Assembly (NCBI GenBank): GCA_025738555.1 | Contig: JAOVFP010000006.1 | Location: 2,728,001 to 2,792,000 of the forward strand | Reading direction: 5' to 3' | Source of the DNA: Cyathus striatus | Taxonomy: Eukaryota > Basidiomycota > Agaricomycetes > Agaricales > Nidulariaceae | DNA length: 64,000 nucleotides | Shown here: positions 35,267-47,850 of the stretch, in pieces | How the letters are laid out: every line of letters begins with the position of its first letter | How positions within the stretch are numbered: position 1 is the stretch's first letter | Program-made: the position numbers and the translations under genes | The notes under the pieces: model-generated | What the model saw: only the letters and a program-made list of their open reading frames with translations | Told to the model about the DNA's origin: nothing | The model's database searches: none

Positions 35267-36334
35267 TAAAGTACCTAGTTTAGCGCAACGTAGTATAAAT
35301 TAAAATATGTATAATTTCACTCACACCACGTACGCTCACTAAGAAAGTGCTCGGTGGGTAAGACTCGGATGCAGGACGCATCCGGGCGAAGTAAGGTAAA
35401 GTAAATGGTGTCGAAGACCGACGCACAAGATGGAATGCGTGCTTAGCGAACGCTTTGATGCGCGTTTGATGCGCGTTCCTTAATCTCGGACTTAGCACGG
35501 GCTTAGGACTTTGACTCTCATTACACTCAGAATCTCAAGCTCGCACAAATACTCTCGCAGAACTGCTTAATGGTATTTCTCGGGGCACAGGAGACTGCTC
35601 TCCCTCTACTTTACTCTACCTATTAAATATCATACAGGACTACGGCTAGAGGAACTATATAGTTAGGACAAATACAGTAATTTACATATTAGCTAAGCAG
35701 TAAGATAGACTTTTGGACTGGATACAGACGTCTGGGATGGACCAGAGTAATTCACGCATGTACAAACATACGAGCGCCAAGAATGCGTTCATATGGGAAG
35801 ATAGCGAAGAACAATAAATCGTCCTGCAGGAAGAACGCTCCATACGGAGGCGTGATGCCGCGCGCTTTGACTCGTGGAAATGGGAACCGCTGAATCAGCC
35901 TGCCGGGAATGCCGGATCTCAGGCCAGGCTAGGCGCCTATGGCGTGCTGATGCACAGCGCTGGTACAGCGTGGTTAGATAGCGGCAACTGCCGTGGGTCT
36001 AGTGCTCATGCCTTTTCCTATGACGCGATAACATAGCTTCGATATCCTATTATTAGAATAGACGCGCGCTTAGCTCGATCTCCGGCCTTACTGGTAACTA
36101 TTTCCCACCGATGTCGAGAATAAGCTCTGACCTCGGTGTTTCTATTCTTAGACGCTTTCCTACTTAGGCTAGTTATGTCCCTTATTAGCGCGAGTCGTTC
36201 CCACGCTAGCTAACGGTCCGGGACCTCTACCTTAGCTAATAATTACAACCCAGATATATTATACCGTTTGTAAGTAGCGCGTTGAATATAGAAATAATGT
36301 TTTTATAGTAGGTAGAAGTACGCTAGGCGTATTA
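35267..36334 (-). repeat. 5' LTR (right copy) of the 13.6 kb element
   Basis: 1,068 bp, collinear with 22770-23837. The three differences are all transitions, two of them CpG to CpA in this copy. The downstream GAAT at 36335-36338 is the right target duplication. Confidence 0.92.
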
Positions 36335-36338
36335 GAAT

Positions 36339-37627
36339 CTTCGAAACACATTATACACTTTACAAGACTTCCTCTTCTTTATCTCCCAGTGTCTTGGACA
36401 GGATGTGCACAAGATACGGAGCACAATTGTCCTATGAATCAGGATCCTCGATATTATAATCATGTCTCAGTGACATTATGGTCGCGCGACGCGTACTTAC
36501 GTCTTTGTGCACCGCAAGACGAGTAGCGTACTAGATTGGCATTGGAGTACGTTCTAGTTCTTGCTTGTTTGTGTTGAAGGCTAATGTTTACATATGCCGT
36601 GATCCCACCTTGCTTCCGAGCATTTACTATAGCAACGAAAAGGAAAGTAGTTATTCGAACTACTAACAATCGTTTGAAGGTGAGTATTAGTTGTTATGCC
36701 ATCCGCGTAATTTGTCTTCGTCGCCCTTGTAGCTCTCTTTTTAGGTAATAACTCAACATATATTTCATACTACACCGATCCTAACGCTTGCTCAAGTTAC
36801 TACGGAGATAACAAGTGAAACGTGTTTCTTATTCAACGAATGGACGTGGCTTACCAGTAGAAGTCCAATTCTTGGTCCTCGTATAAGTGGCCGACTTATT
36901 TCTTGACCTGTATTTTTCGACCCAGAGTAACTATAACGACGTCCTTACAAAACTCTAAAAGGCAATGAATGTTCTTGCACCCTATTTCCTAAATTTGAAC
37001 AGCACACAATTTTCATCTAACTGGAAGGACTCAAGATCGCTATGAACAGCTTACAGTACGCAATTCGAGCTGGTGAAATATGCAGGGAAAGATAAGTGTC
37101 ATTGTGATGACTCGAGTGCAGAGGGTATTGAAGGTATTGCTGCATAGGTTTTCAATGTGTCGCTGGACAAAGTGCCGAGTGCTGGGCGCTAACACGGAAT
37201 GGGTCCAGTTCCGTCTCCACTACTCACGAAACCTTTTACCGCTCAACTAATTCTCACTAAATGAAATCAAAAATTATGACTGGCATGAACTCCATCTGAG
37301 CCCCTGGCGCGAGTTCTAACTAATTGTCACTGAAGTCTATGCAAGAGTGCCTATCATTCCGACAGAATTAAACATAAGCTTGTATATGCATCTAAACGCC
37401 TTACTGTTCCTGAATAACATACATTCCTTTCATCATGTCACGGTCAGCTGTCATGTAGAACCTAATTATAGCTTCTTCCATTTCACTGCTCATTGGGAAT
37501 AGTACTGTGATCCCAGGCCGTTGCTGACAGTCTCATTAACGCCGCGACCGAGTTTTCCCTACCATGTAAAGTGCTTACCTTCTTCCCGCCACCTCGCACG
37601 CCTATCTCTCTCTGCTAACTGCCTGAA
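36339..37627. other. Intergenic, no supported gene
   Basis: Moderate GC with several short frames, none with a domain or consistent splice sites. It holds the promoter side of the BTB gene. Confidence 0.35.
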
Positions 37628-38554
37628 ATGATGCCAACGCCACTGGTAAACGGCATTAAAGAAACATATCGACACAAAGATTATTATATTACGGGGGGTG
37701 ACCTTCATCTCATTGTAAGCATGCTCATTCATGCTATCCTTACCGCATTGCTAAATCCACGCTGAAGGCAGAGCATACCCACTTTCTTATCCATGCCTAT
37801 TTCTTCCTGCACGAATCTGAGTACTTCCGTGGTCTACTGCAGTCATCCGCTGGCGATGTGAGAATAGCCTCCAACCTTTCGACACCCTTACATGTCGATG
37901 CCAGTCCAGACGATTTCGCAACATTCTTGACGGTGTTTTATAACCCGTACGCGTATCAGTTTTCCACCGCTGGCGTCTTGTGTTCTAACGAGATATAGGA
38001 AATATGCGTACTTTGGAGGAATGACGATCTCGGATTGGATCGTTATTCTGAACCTTGCTCATAAATGGCGATTCCCTGAAGTAAAAGCTCTCGCAATACG
38101 AGAGCTTGATAAGATAGAGCTGGATCTTGTCCCTAGAATCGCTCTTTACAACAAGAATAATGTCGACGTGCGGTATATTTTACCCCTGTATACCAAGCTC
38201 TGTGCATGGAAGAAGGCCCCTACGGAGGAAGAGGCAGAAATGCTTGACAAGAAGACGCTTACATTTGTGTTCAGAGCTAGAGAGAGGCTGCGGGCTCCAG
38301 ATATGAAAGCGAATAGTGGAGATGGTTCTGACGATTTGATAAGTCCCCTGCCCAGCGGCATGGGACTTAGCACTGTTGAAGGGATTATAAGGGGTATGTT
38401 AAAGATTAAACCTGATACCGATGACCTTAGGAAGTTAGGTCAGGGTAATGTACTAAGTAATTCAATTCACCACTCCTCAGAGCACATGTCGGATTCAACC
38501 ATACGCCACTTCGCGATTTTTGGAGTGATATGTCGGAATGATCATCAGGGTTAG
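37628..38554 (+). CDS. BTB/POZ domain protein (Agaricomycete family)
   Basis: Three exons keep phase: 37628-37714, 37768-37946 and 37999-38554. Introns are 53 and 52 bases and the product is about 273 residues. The N-terminal half is the BTB fold: YYITGGDLHLI, then HAYFFLHESEYFRGLL, and FYNPKYAYFGG joined across intron 2. The latter matches the characteristic FYNPKY turn of this large mushroom family. After it come WIVILNLAHKWRFPEVKALAIRELDK, then a helical domain and a variable tail. BTB domains dimerise and often recruit Cullin-3 ligases; the specific role here is unknown. Two adjacent ATGs (37628 and 37631) could start it. The gene looks intact. Confidence 0.82.
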
Positions 38555-40153
38555 CTCTTTCTGTGTTTCCGCGCATTAATGTACTGGTATTAATATAATT
38601 ATTTAATATTTTTTGAAGTGCAAAAGCAAGTTATGACTGGGACTTGGAAGTAGGGAATAGTATTCACCTTCAAGCGATACCTTCATCACTCTCACCTCCG
38701 CTACCGAAGATTTCGCTGCCAGACAGTTTCGTCGCAAATGTGTCCAACTACACCCAGGCTTCTAACAAAATCGCTCAACGAGCAGTACAGAATAGATAAC
38801 TGCACTCCCCTAAGTGCTCTTGACCTTACTACTTGGATTTACGCATCCATTCCTAGGGAGCTGGCGATGTCGTCCGTTCAGTAACCACCGGGTCCGGTGC
38901 TTGATAAGTGATGAAGAGGCTCGTTCTATATCATGCATGCTTGCCAAATTTCGATCATATTCGTTTTGAATCGCTGTTGTTCAAACATTCAAATACTCAT
39001 GCACGCTTTTCTCCGACTCAGGGTTTAATGTTTAATCCACTCTGCCAAACATAATTTATGGTGATTTCAATAGTATAACGCTGAAAACCTGTTGATCCAA
39101 CCGAGTTCGCTTCTCGTTGCTTAAACGCAGTGGTATGAATCTCGGGGAAATATTTACGTACGCGCAATCTCAACGTTGGGATAACATCTTGCAGTGAATT
39201 AATGATATTTCGGTAAGAATATCCTCCGTATGATGGCGAGTCAGTTTCTGCTTTAGATCAGATAGTAACATCTTCAGGAGAATACACCATTAAACCATCC
39301 TAGCATTCCCACCATAATCACGTACTTCTAACCTTTTTGAATCGCTCCTTAACATCTCCTCAGTCAAAGTAGACTAATACTATAGTGTGGTTCGGGTAAT
39401 GAACCGCCAGGGAGGATGTTTGTTGTGAGAAGTTGCAGGCTACCAGTTGCATGGTCATGACTCACGATAGCGCCTTGCGGCTTATTAGAGCCCTTTCTAT
39501 TGGCTCTCACCATGAAGGCAGTCCCAGGCAAGTCTCAGGCCCGTCGAGTATGATATTGCCGACCACGATAGAGTCGATAAAAATAGATTGGCCTTTCTAA
39601 CATCAATACGTAAGTTGCGCACGCAGTGGAGACACCCAGATGGTCGTTTTGCCGGTGTGTTTATAGGGCTCGGGGCAAGTTCCCGTGGCTTGGATTTGAG
39701 TGGAGAGAAGAGCTAGAGAAGACTCGGGACTTGCAGTATATTCTGAAGAGTCTGACGGATAGCGCGAGGGATGGATGATGTGCTCGACTATTGACAGTCA
39801 TTCAGTCAGTGCGTACGACCCTGACATGTTGCTAATCGCCGTTCTGGCCTTGAATCAGCTATCGATCAAGGACCCAGGTACTGTGTGACTCGCCACTCTA
39901 TAACCTTCACATGATGATAACAATCAGGATGTAAGGGAACCAATCCATATGTCTATAAGTTCCATGTAATGAAGCGCTAGCTTCTTAATTAGCACCCTGA
40001 CCGCTATCAGCTTTCTTAACCTTGTAGTCTGAAAATTCATTCTGAATCGACTTGATTGTACATACCAAGGTTAGACATAATCATATCAGAGGCCAACATT
40101 TAATGACTGTTATACTGACTGATTACAGAAACTTAATCTCAGTAAAAGTTGAA
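38555..40153. other. Intergenic, no supported gene
   Basis: A stretch at about 39610-39780 reads open without an ATG (VYRARGKFPWLGFEWREELE, then a TGA). It has a coding feel but no recognisable family or exon partner. Nothing else is supported. Confidence 0.25.
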
Positions 40154-43100
40154 ATGGAAGGGGAAATAACACCAGAAGACAAATTGAAATTTATTCTTGC
40201 AAATAGCAATGTATGTGATCTACTATGCTGAAATTATTATTATTCTTGTTATAATTTTTGACATACTACACAATAGCTCAGTCCCATATCAAAAGGAGAA
40301 GAATTACTTGGTCTTGGAATTAAGTTGATGAATGAGTTTCGGGATTCTGGTGAAATCAAGAAGCTACAGTCTGCTGTTGAATTCTTTGAGCAATCTTTGG
40401 CAATCATGCCTAATGATGGAACCAGAGTGCGGAACAATCTTGCCATTGCCTTAAACTTGAGATTTGAAGAGTTGGGGGTTGAAGATGATTTTGAATGTTC
40501 AATAAGACTTCATGAAGATGCACTATCCTTCTTTGAACATGAGGATGAGAAGAACTATTCAGATGACTCAATCCAGGGTTACATAGATAAAGGATCTACT
40601 CTAAATCACCTTGCAGATAGACTGGAGAAAAAATTTGATACATCTGGTCAGGATGAGCATTTACTTGCTGCAATAAAACTGGATGAAGAATCCCTATTAC
40701 TACATCCTCATGAACATAAACACAGAGCACATTCACTTGATAGCCTTGCCAACAAGCTATCCAAAAAATTTGCAGTATTCAGTTTTGAAGAAGATTTAAA
40801 CTGTGCTATAAATCTTCATAAAGAAGCATTGGCTTTAGAACCTCTGGGAGATGGGGAAAGAATGGTAACTTTAAACCAACTTGGTAATGCATTGAGAATG
40901 AGATATGAAAAATATGGCAATGAAAATGACATGAATACAGCAATTGAATATCTTGAAGAGGCTCTTTCATTGTTGCCTTTAAAGCACAAAGATCGTAAAT
41001 CAGCTCTTAACAATGTTGCTGCAGCATTATTAAGAAGATTTCAAAAAACTGGTAGCTTACAGGACTCAACAAATGCAATAGCTTTACTTGAAGAAGGATT
41101 ATCATATTTGCATTCTAGTCATCCCACTCGAAGGTTTCTCCTTTACAACTTAGCAGGTGCATTAATACTTAAGTTTGATTCCTTTGGGGAGAGATGTGAT
41201 TTAGATAAAGCAATAGAATTGTATGAGGAGGCACTCTGTTTACAGTCTCCAGAACAGGAAAACAGAGCAGACTCACTTCATGAGCTTTCAAGCCAGTTAA
41301 TTTCAAGATTTAAGACTTTTGGTGATATAAATTTTATTGACCGGGCAATTAAATATGACAATGAAGCACTTGAATTATCACATCCTGGTCATATCAGTAG
41401 AGCATATTCTCTAGGAGCACTTGCTGAAAAACTATCAGTGAGATTCCATGCTACTGGTCAACAAGAAGACTTAAAATCTGCAATAGATATACATCAAGAA
41501 GCACTCTCATTACTACCTGCAGACCATTCATATCAAGAAGTGGTCCTACACAATTTGGCCACTGAATATGCAATTAGATTTGAAACATTTGGGCAAGAAG
41601 ATGACTTAACTACTGCAATTTCTATTATTGAGAAGGTGATATTATTGCGGCCAGTAGAACACCAATTCCGAGGGCGCTCCCTTACTATTCTTGGTCGCTT
41701 GTTAATGCTAAGATTTGATATGCTTGGCTATGAAGAAGATTTAGATGGTTCAATAAAAGTCAATATGGAAGCATTATCTTTACACTGGGAAGGACATGTA
41801 GATCGAGATGCATCACTCAATAACCTTGCTAATGCTTTAACTACCAGCTTTGAAGTATTCCATCAGTCTGATCATCTAGATATTGCTATACTTCTGAATA
41901 AAGAGGCACTTTCACTGCAACCTTCAGGTCATTGGAACCGAAGAATTTCACTCAATAATCTTGCAGCTGGTCTAAGTCAACGTTTTTCCATATCTGGAAA
42001 TACAGATGATTTAGAAGCTGCACTCAGTCTTCAAGAAGAGGCATTGCAAATAGATAGATCAGAGAATCGGGTATCTATACATAATTATGCACAACTCCTC
42101 TCCAAAAAATATCAAAAATTTGGTAATTTTGATGATTTAAATCTTGCTATTTCAATGTACCAGGAGGCACTAAATACAGTTTTCAAGGACAGTCCTTTTA
42201 GGGCACAATGTATGCTCTGCCTTGGTATTGCTCTAATTACTAGATTTGAATATCTACAACCTGATAAAGAGGGTCTTGAAGAAATTATAGCTTTGTTTGA
42301 AGAGTTGTCTTCTATGACAACACAGTTTACCATTGCATTTAGAGGTGCACAGATATGGGCTACCTTTGCAACTAAATATGATTATCGTGGCACAGCTTCC
42401 AAGGCTTATAGAGCTGCTATTAACCTGTTGCCATTATTGGTTCCCATAACATTTGAGGCTAGTTCAAGAACTAGAAATTTGTTTTATTTGAAGCTTGGAT
42501 TTGTGGCAGATGCTGCTGCTCAATCTATACATGCTATGAAATCATACAGTGCTGCAATAGAATTATTAGAAGCTGGGAGGTCTGTATTTTGGTCACAAGC
42601 AATAAACTCATCTCCTGATATAAATCATCTATTAAGTGTTGCTCCTGACCTTGGGAGACAGCTTCAATCATATTCTAAGGAGCTTACAAAGAAAGGGGAA
42701 GATGCACTCAATACAGAGAGTGACTATTACATATCTGAGTTTACAGTCAATAAAAGGAATGTTTCAAATCTTAAGGCTTTGCAAGATAATTGGCTTCATA
42801 CACTACAGCAGATCCGAGGCATACCAGGTTTTGAAGATTTCTTACAGCCACTGAGTATCTCAAAGCTTTCAGCAGCAAAGTCTCAAGGAATAATTGTTAT
42901 TCTAAATGCCACAGAAATCAAATGTGATGCACTTATTATGACCCCTCAGGAGAATGATATACTTCATGTTCAGTTTCCAGATATTGACTTATATATAATT
43001 AATGCAATTGCTGAGCTTCTCAGGCATGTGGTTGGATCTGGAAACAGAAACTCATCCAATATCAACATACACATTGATTCCCTTGGTAAATTTGTGAAGT

Positions 43101-44162
43101 TAAATATGCCTGTATCCTTTCCCAGGTATGGGAAAAATGGAACCCCAAATCTAATCAAATGTCTTTGTCTTTCTTATTTCCAGTAATACTGAAGTTTATA
43201 TGGGACAAGATTGCATTACCCATTATACAAGCACTAAAGTTACAAGTATGTATTTAAGTATATAGTGAGAGAGATACTCATATTACTATTTTAGAAGTCA
43301 ACATGCCCTCCAAGACTCTGGTGGTGTCCAACTGGTCCATTTACATTCCTTCCACTTCATGCAGCTGGAAACTACATCAATGAGAGTATTCACCCTGAGG
43401 ATTCCCTGTTTAATTATGTGATATCTTCTTACACTTCAACTGTTACAGCACTACTCAGTGAAAGAGTTAAGATGGATACTGAAGATATATCTGAATTCAA
43501 ACTTGTAGGTGTAGCAGACACAAAGAATCTATTTAAAACTGAAGAAGAGATTCAAAAATTCGACAATATATTCCTCTTAAGCATATAGTTGAGCTGGGGA
43601 CTAGATATAATCCTCCTGCATCCATTGAAGAGATCTGTACTCAGTTGGAGAGTGCATCTATAGTTCATTTTGCTTGTCATGGTTCTCAGGTGGATGGGGA
43701 TCCTCTACAGAGTGGACTGCAGCTTGGGAATGGAGAATACTTAAATATGGCTAAGATAATGCAGCTATCTATACTCAATGCATCTCTTGCATTCTTGTCT
43801 GCTTGTGAAACTGCCACAGGAGATGAAAAACTTCCTGATGAAGCACTACACATTGGAACCTCATTAATGTTTGCTGGATTTAAGAATATAATTGCTACCA
43901 TGTGGTGAATATTTAATCATATGTGTCTTTCATTTCATTTATAATGCATTAATATTGCAGGAAAATTGAAGATGAAGATGGTCCAATTATTGCAGACATA
44001 TTCTATAAGAACCTATTCAAACATGTTGACTTCACTTCAGTTCCTGTAAAAGGATTTGATCCTACAAATTCTGCAGAGTCTCTTCATTATGCTGTTAAAC
44101 AAATGCAGGAGCATGGAATTCCTCCACACAGATGGGCACCATTTATTCATATTGGGAAATGA
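40154..44162 (+). CDS. TPR-CHAT protein (caspase-like CHAT peptidase domain) with a one-base frameshift
   Basis: Exons 40154-40210, 40277-43085, 43184-43245, 43295-43904 and 43961-44162 give about 1,246 residues if one base is added to the A5 run at 43554-43558. Both the reading frame and the splice phases require that base. Residues 20-780 are about 14 TPR-type repeats of around 50 residues (LNNLA...L..RF...G...DL..AI.L.EEAL). The C-terminal CHAT domain reads FIWDKIALPIIQAL, WWCPTGPFTFLPLHAAG, VHFACHG (catalytic His) and LSACETATGD (catalytic Cys). It ends PPHRWAPFIHIGK. CHAT proteins are caspase-family peptidases, and the TPRs probably bind a partner or trigger. The gene is AT-rich and CpG-poor, unlike the BTB gene. 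The frameshift is either a real lesion or a homopolymer error. Confidence 0.88.
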
Positions 44163-47070
44163 TTTACCAGTCTGGATCAGAAGGTGTTACACTTTTTGCC
44201 CATTCACCCTGCCAGCCCCCCTCCCTTTCACATGACACATGACATGATCTCTTTTACATATTCTTTTTCTTCTCTCCACTCTATTTATACTTATGTTTCA
44301 TCATCTCCTGTTTCACCTTCATCACCCCTGTGTTATGCACTTCACCCCATACCCCTAGCTCCACTGATTTGTCATATCAAGGGCACAGACTTTCTTACTG
44401 ATACACATTTCACTTATTCTTAGACCTCTGACGAGTCATGTCAAGTCATGGACTATATTTATCTTAGCATTGCCTTCTGTGAACAGACCATGCTTCCTTT
44501 GTATAAATAGTCTCATGTATCTGATCAAGCTTCCTCAGCTTGATTTTAGTTCAGCCATCATCCAATATAGCTGGAGCTCCTCTTCTCTATCACAGAACTT
44601 TTATCTCAGAATTACTTCACTCTCCAAGTGTTACTGTGGAGACACTGTTTGTCTATTAGTGTGTACAACAAGTACAACTGTTTAGTCAACTCAACTTCAT
44701 CATATGACTTCCCAAATGTAGTGACAAGTCATGTGATCTAGTCATGTTATCAAGACATCATAAGACCAGCTTGGATTAACAGAAGGTATGTATATATAAT
44801 TTATTAGTAATTTTTTTTAAAACTTATAACTGCTTCAAAGTTTATACTTTTCATGTAAAACTAAAGTTGAGCTAGAAAGTTCATATTATTTAGCATGGTT
44901 GCATAAAAGAAACAGGTGATACTGTAGATTTCATATATCATGTTCTTGTTATTGCAATAAAAACTTGATATATCACTTTCATATTCCATATCATGGTCAG
45001 CAAAAATAGTAATACAGTGGGCTTTTGTTAGGGATATTGCATATTCAACTATCTATAGAGTCCTTATGTGAATACTTGCCCTCTGTTCTTTTTTCTATTT
45101 TTACTTTGTATTTCATTTTGCAACTGCACTGCTCAATGCCACATGACTTTTACTAGATAGACTGAGAATGTTAAAGAACTGGAAATAGGTGGGGGGCTCT
45201 TGAGGTAATTAAATAGATAGCATATGATTTGAAGTACACTGTACAGACTACTGGAACATTCTAGTTGCATTGGTAAATATATGTATAAAAGAATGTGTAG
45301 ACAGACTGAAATCAATCTCTTTTTGCACAATTATTACTCTGTCATATTTGACAACTGTAAGAACCAGAAACTCAACTTAAGGCTTTGTGCTAAGTCTTGT
45401 GGTGTTGCTAAAAAGGGTATTATAGTATTGTACTATCTACTTGCTACTATGTACTATTTGTATTGTTGATTACTGAATACACTTGCTATTCTAATTGGTG
45501 GTAGCCTGTGACACATGTGGCATCTTTATTGGCAGACTTATGCTTTGAGAAACTCATTCAAACAGTATGCTCATCTTATATTCTTTCACCCAGGTACAAC
45601 TCAAGATTATTGACAAATGGGTCATTTCTATTCTATCTGAGTGTACTAACCTTCATGTATTCATAGGAATACACCAACACTCATAGTTCATGGGATGTCA
45701 AGACTGTGCTCAATGCCAAGCTTGGAAGACATCAGAACTATGTCAGAAGGGTAAATGGAAGTGATACACCAGCTTTTAAAATAGACTTATTTTTCAATTA
45801 TTATGGCATTTTATTCAAACTTCTATATTATATGTGTGCAGAAGCTGCCCTGTGAGTACAGGAGTTGGAACAAGTCCCGAGTTGCCAATTATAGTATTTT
45901 CTACAAAATACCTTACTAAGGGAAGAGTACAAGGGCTGGGGCTGAGACCCATGCTGCCAGCTAAAGTATCTCCTTGATACAAACCAAGGGTATGGAAAGA
46001 TATATTATATAGGTTGCTGGCCTTCTGCACTTATTAAATATGCTCTATTCATATCTTAGCAGCCACTAAGCTACTTATTTAATTATTATTATTCTATAAT
46101 GAAGCCACTGTACCACTCTTGTACACCTTAAATGGTGCTCTAGCATGAAGTCCAATGTATCACATGCTGCTGTATATAACTCTGAAGAAAAATCCTAATC
46201 AAAGTACCTATGCTGGTATCACTCAAATTTGTAGCCTGAATCAAATGTGGCTCATACCCTCCATATGAGAAACCAGATGGTTGCACAGCTTACATGTGTA
46301 AAACCACATGGACAACAGCACATGAAACAGCCAAGAACTGTACCAATGCCATCACACACTATTGATGTGCATCAGAACAAGCCATTAACTCCACAATTCC
46401 CTGTTGTTATGATAAAGTTGTTAGGATCTCGCTCTTTATCTAATCTTTTATCTAATCATATCATATCTATGTCATGTGATTAGTCACATGACACACAATG
46501 CGGACACCATGCATATCAACATACATTACACATCAAGACTGTGGGCACAGTTATGCAGTTCAACCATATGTTTTACATGAGTTCTTAATGTAGAAGCACA
46601 GTAACATGTGTTGTAGTGTAGGTAGTATTACATGCAATTCCCTCATGGACTATTTCTATAAATATGGTCTTTCTAGTTAGTAGTTCACTATTCTTGTGCT
46701 AGTTTATTCCAGATGAGCAATAAGAGTTATACTTCTTTCCATATTCAAGTGTTTAAGTTTGACTTCGAGCATTTAGCTTGTCTGTTGCTAACAAAAGTTC
46801 TGGTTGGGACATTTATTGTACAAGTCCAATAGTCACGTGATTTATGAGTTCAAAGAATAAGTTAATCAGTATCAAATTCAAGTCTCTATTCATGAGCTCT
46901 TATGTTGATTAGACTTAAGTATGAGTGAAGTGAATGAATTAGAGTAAAGCTAGTTCGATTTAAGCTGAAGCTTGAGCTCTACAGCCCAAGTTGCTACTGT
47001 TCAAATACAAACAAGTTCATACTAATAATAAGTAAGAATGTAACTAAAAGAGTTATGATGCTGTGCATTG
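44163..47070. other. AT-rich, CpG-poor intergenic DNA
   Basis: No supported gene. TCATGTGAY-type motifs recur (for example about 44727 and 46473-46490). Short frames at 44184-44685 are low-complexity. ACTGT at 47071-47075 is the left target duplication of the following element. Confidence 0.35.
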
Positions 47071-47075
47071 ACTGT

Positions 47076-47292
47076 TGTAGAGGTATTGTCCTCTATGGAG
47101 TCTTACGATGCACATGACATACTTCAGACCAGATGTATTCTGTCTACGACGGGGTGCAATAAGTAAGAACTAAGTTACAAATAAGCTGTAGTATGGTATT
47201 TGTATCATATGGGTAAAGTAAAGTAACATCTTCAAATAAGTCCAAACTAGACATTGCCAAACATTGTCTATTAAACCGTACAAGGCTCTACA
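47076..47292 (-). repeat. 3' LTR (left copy) of the chromovirus
   Basis: 217 bp. It retains CpG at several sites where the other LTR has TpG or CpA. A purine tract GTGGGGGGGTA (47293-47303 on the minus strand) lies immediately upstream in element orientation and serves as the polypurine tract. Confidence 0.92.
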
Positions 47293-47850
47293 TACCCCCC
47301 CACGAGACACCAAGAAGGGGTCTAAAAGCACCAATGAGTTGAAGAGACACCAATGATCAAAATATATTGTCCATCAAAGAGCATTAGAATGTGAAGAAAA
47401 GACTGCACCACTGAGGATTCAAAAAGGGGAATTGGGAATTACTTCCTCATCCTCATTAGAGTAGGTAGGATCATCTGAAGTATCCATAGCTACTGTGGGA
47501 GTGGAGTCATTAGACTCAGGTACAGTTAATGGGTCATTAGACCCAAGCATGGGAAGTCGTGATGGCCCAGCCACAGCTAATGTAGGGACGGGTGCAGGAA
47601 TGGCAGCGGAACGTCCATGTAAGTGTATGAAAGTAGATGACTTGCCATGAAGGAACCATCATCCAAAAACACTGGGGTTCTTGGCTTGTTGAGCACTAAT
47701 ACAAGAGAGGGTGTGTATCCTATGTAAATCATTGTGATTAGGGTACCACCATCCCGACCATGCTACAATAGCATCAGGTTCTGAAAAATGATCAAGATGG
47801 GCCAATCACTCATCATCCAACTGTTCATATACATCAGGATGTAAGAGAGA

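Larger units (their letters stand above)
22770..36334 (-). mobile_element. 13.6 kb Ty3/gypsy LTR retrotransposon with two antisense passenger genes
   Basis: Two 1,068-bp LTRs (22770-23837 and 35267-36334) align without gaps and differ at three positions by eye, so insertion was recent. GAAT flanks both ends (22766-22769, 36335-36338) as a 4-bp target duplication. The element reads on the minus strand. The 5' LTR is the right one, followed by a TGG-type primer binding site, then gag, protease, RT/RNase H and integrase. The order PR-RT-RH-IN is that of Ty3/gypsy. Between integrase and the 3' LTR, 4.2 kb holds two multi-exon genes on the opposite strand. gag-pol has several frameshifts and a changed catalytic residue, so this copy probably cannot move unaided. 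Confidence 0.92.

Noticed and set aside
39610..39780. Open stretch ending in TGA that reads like an exon
   Set aside because: No ATG, no recognisable family and no convincing partner exon.
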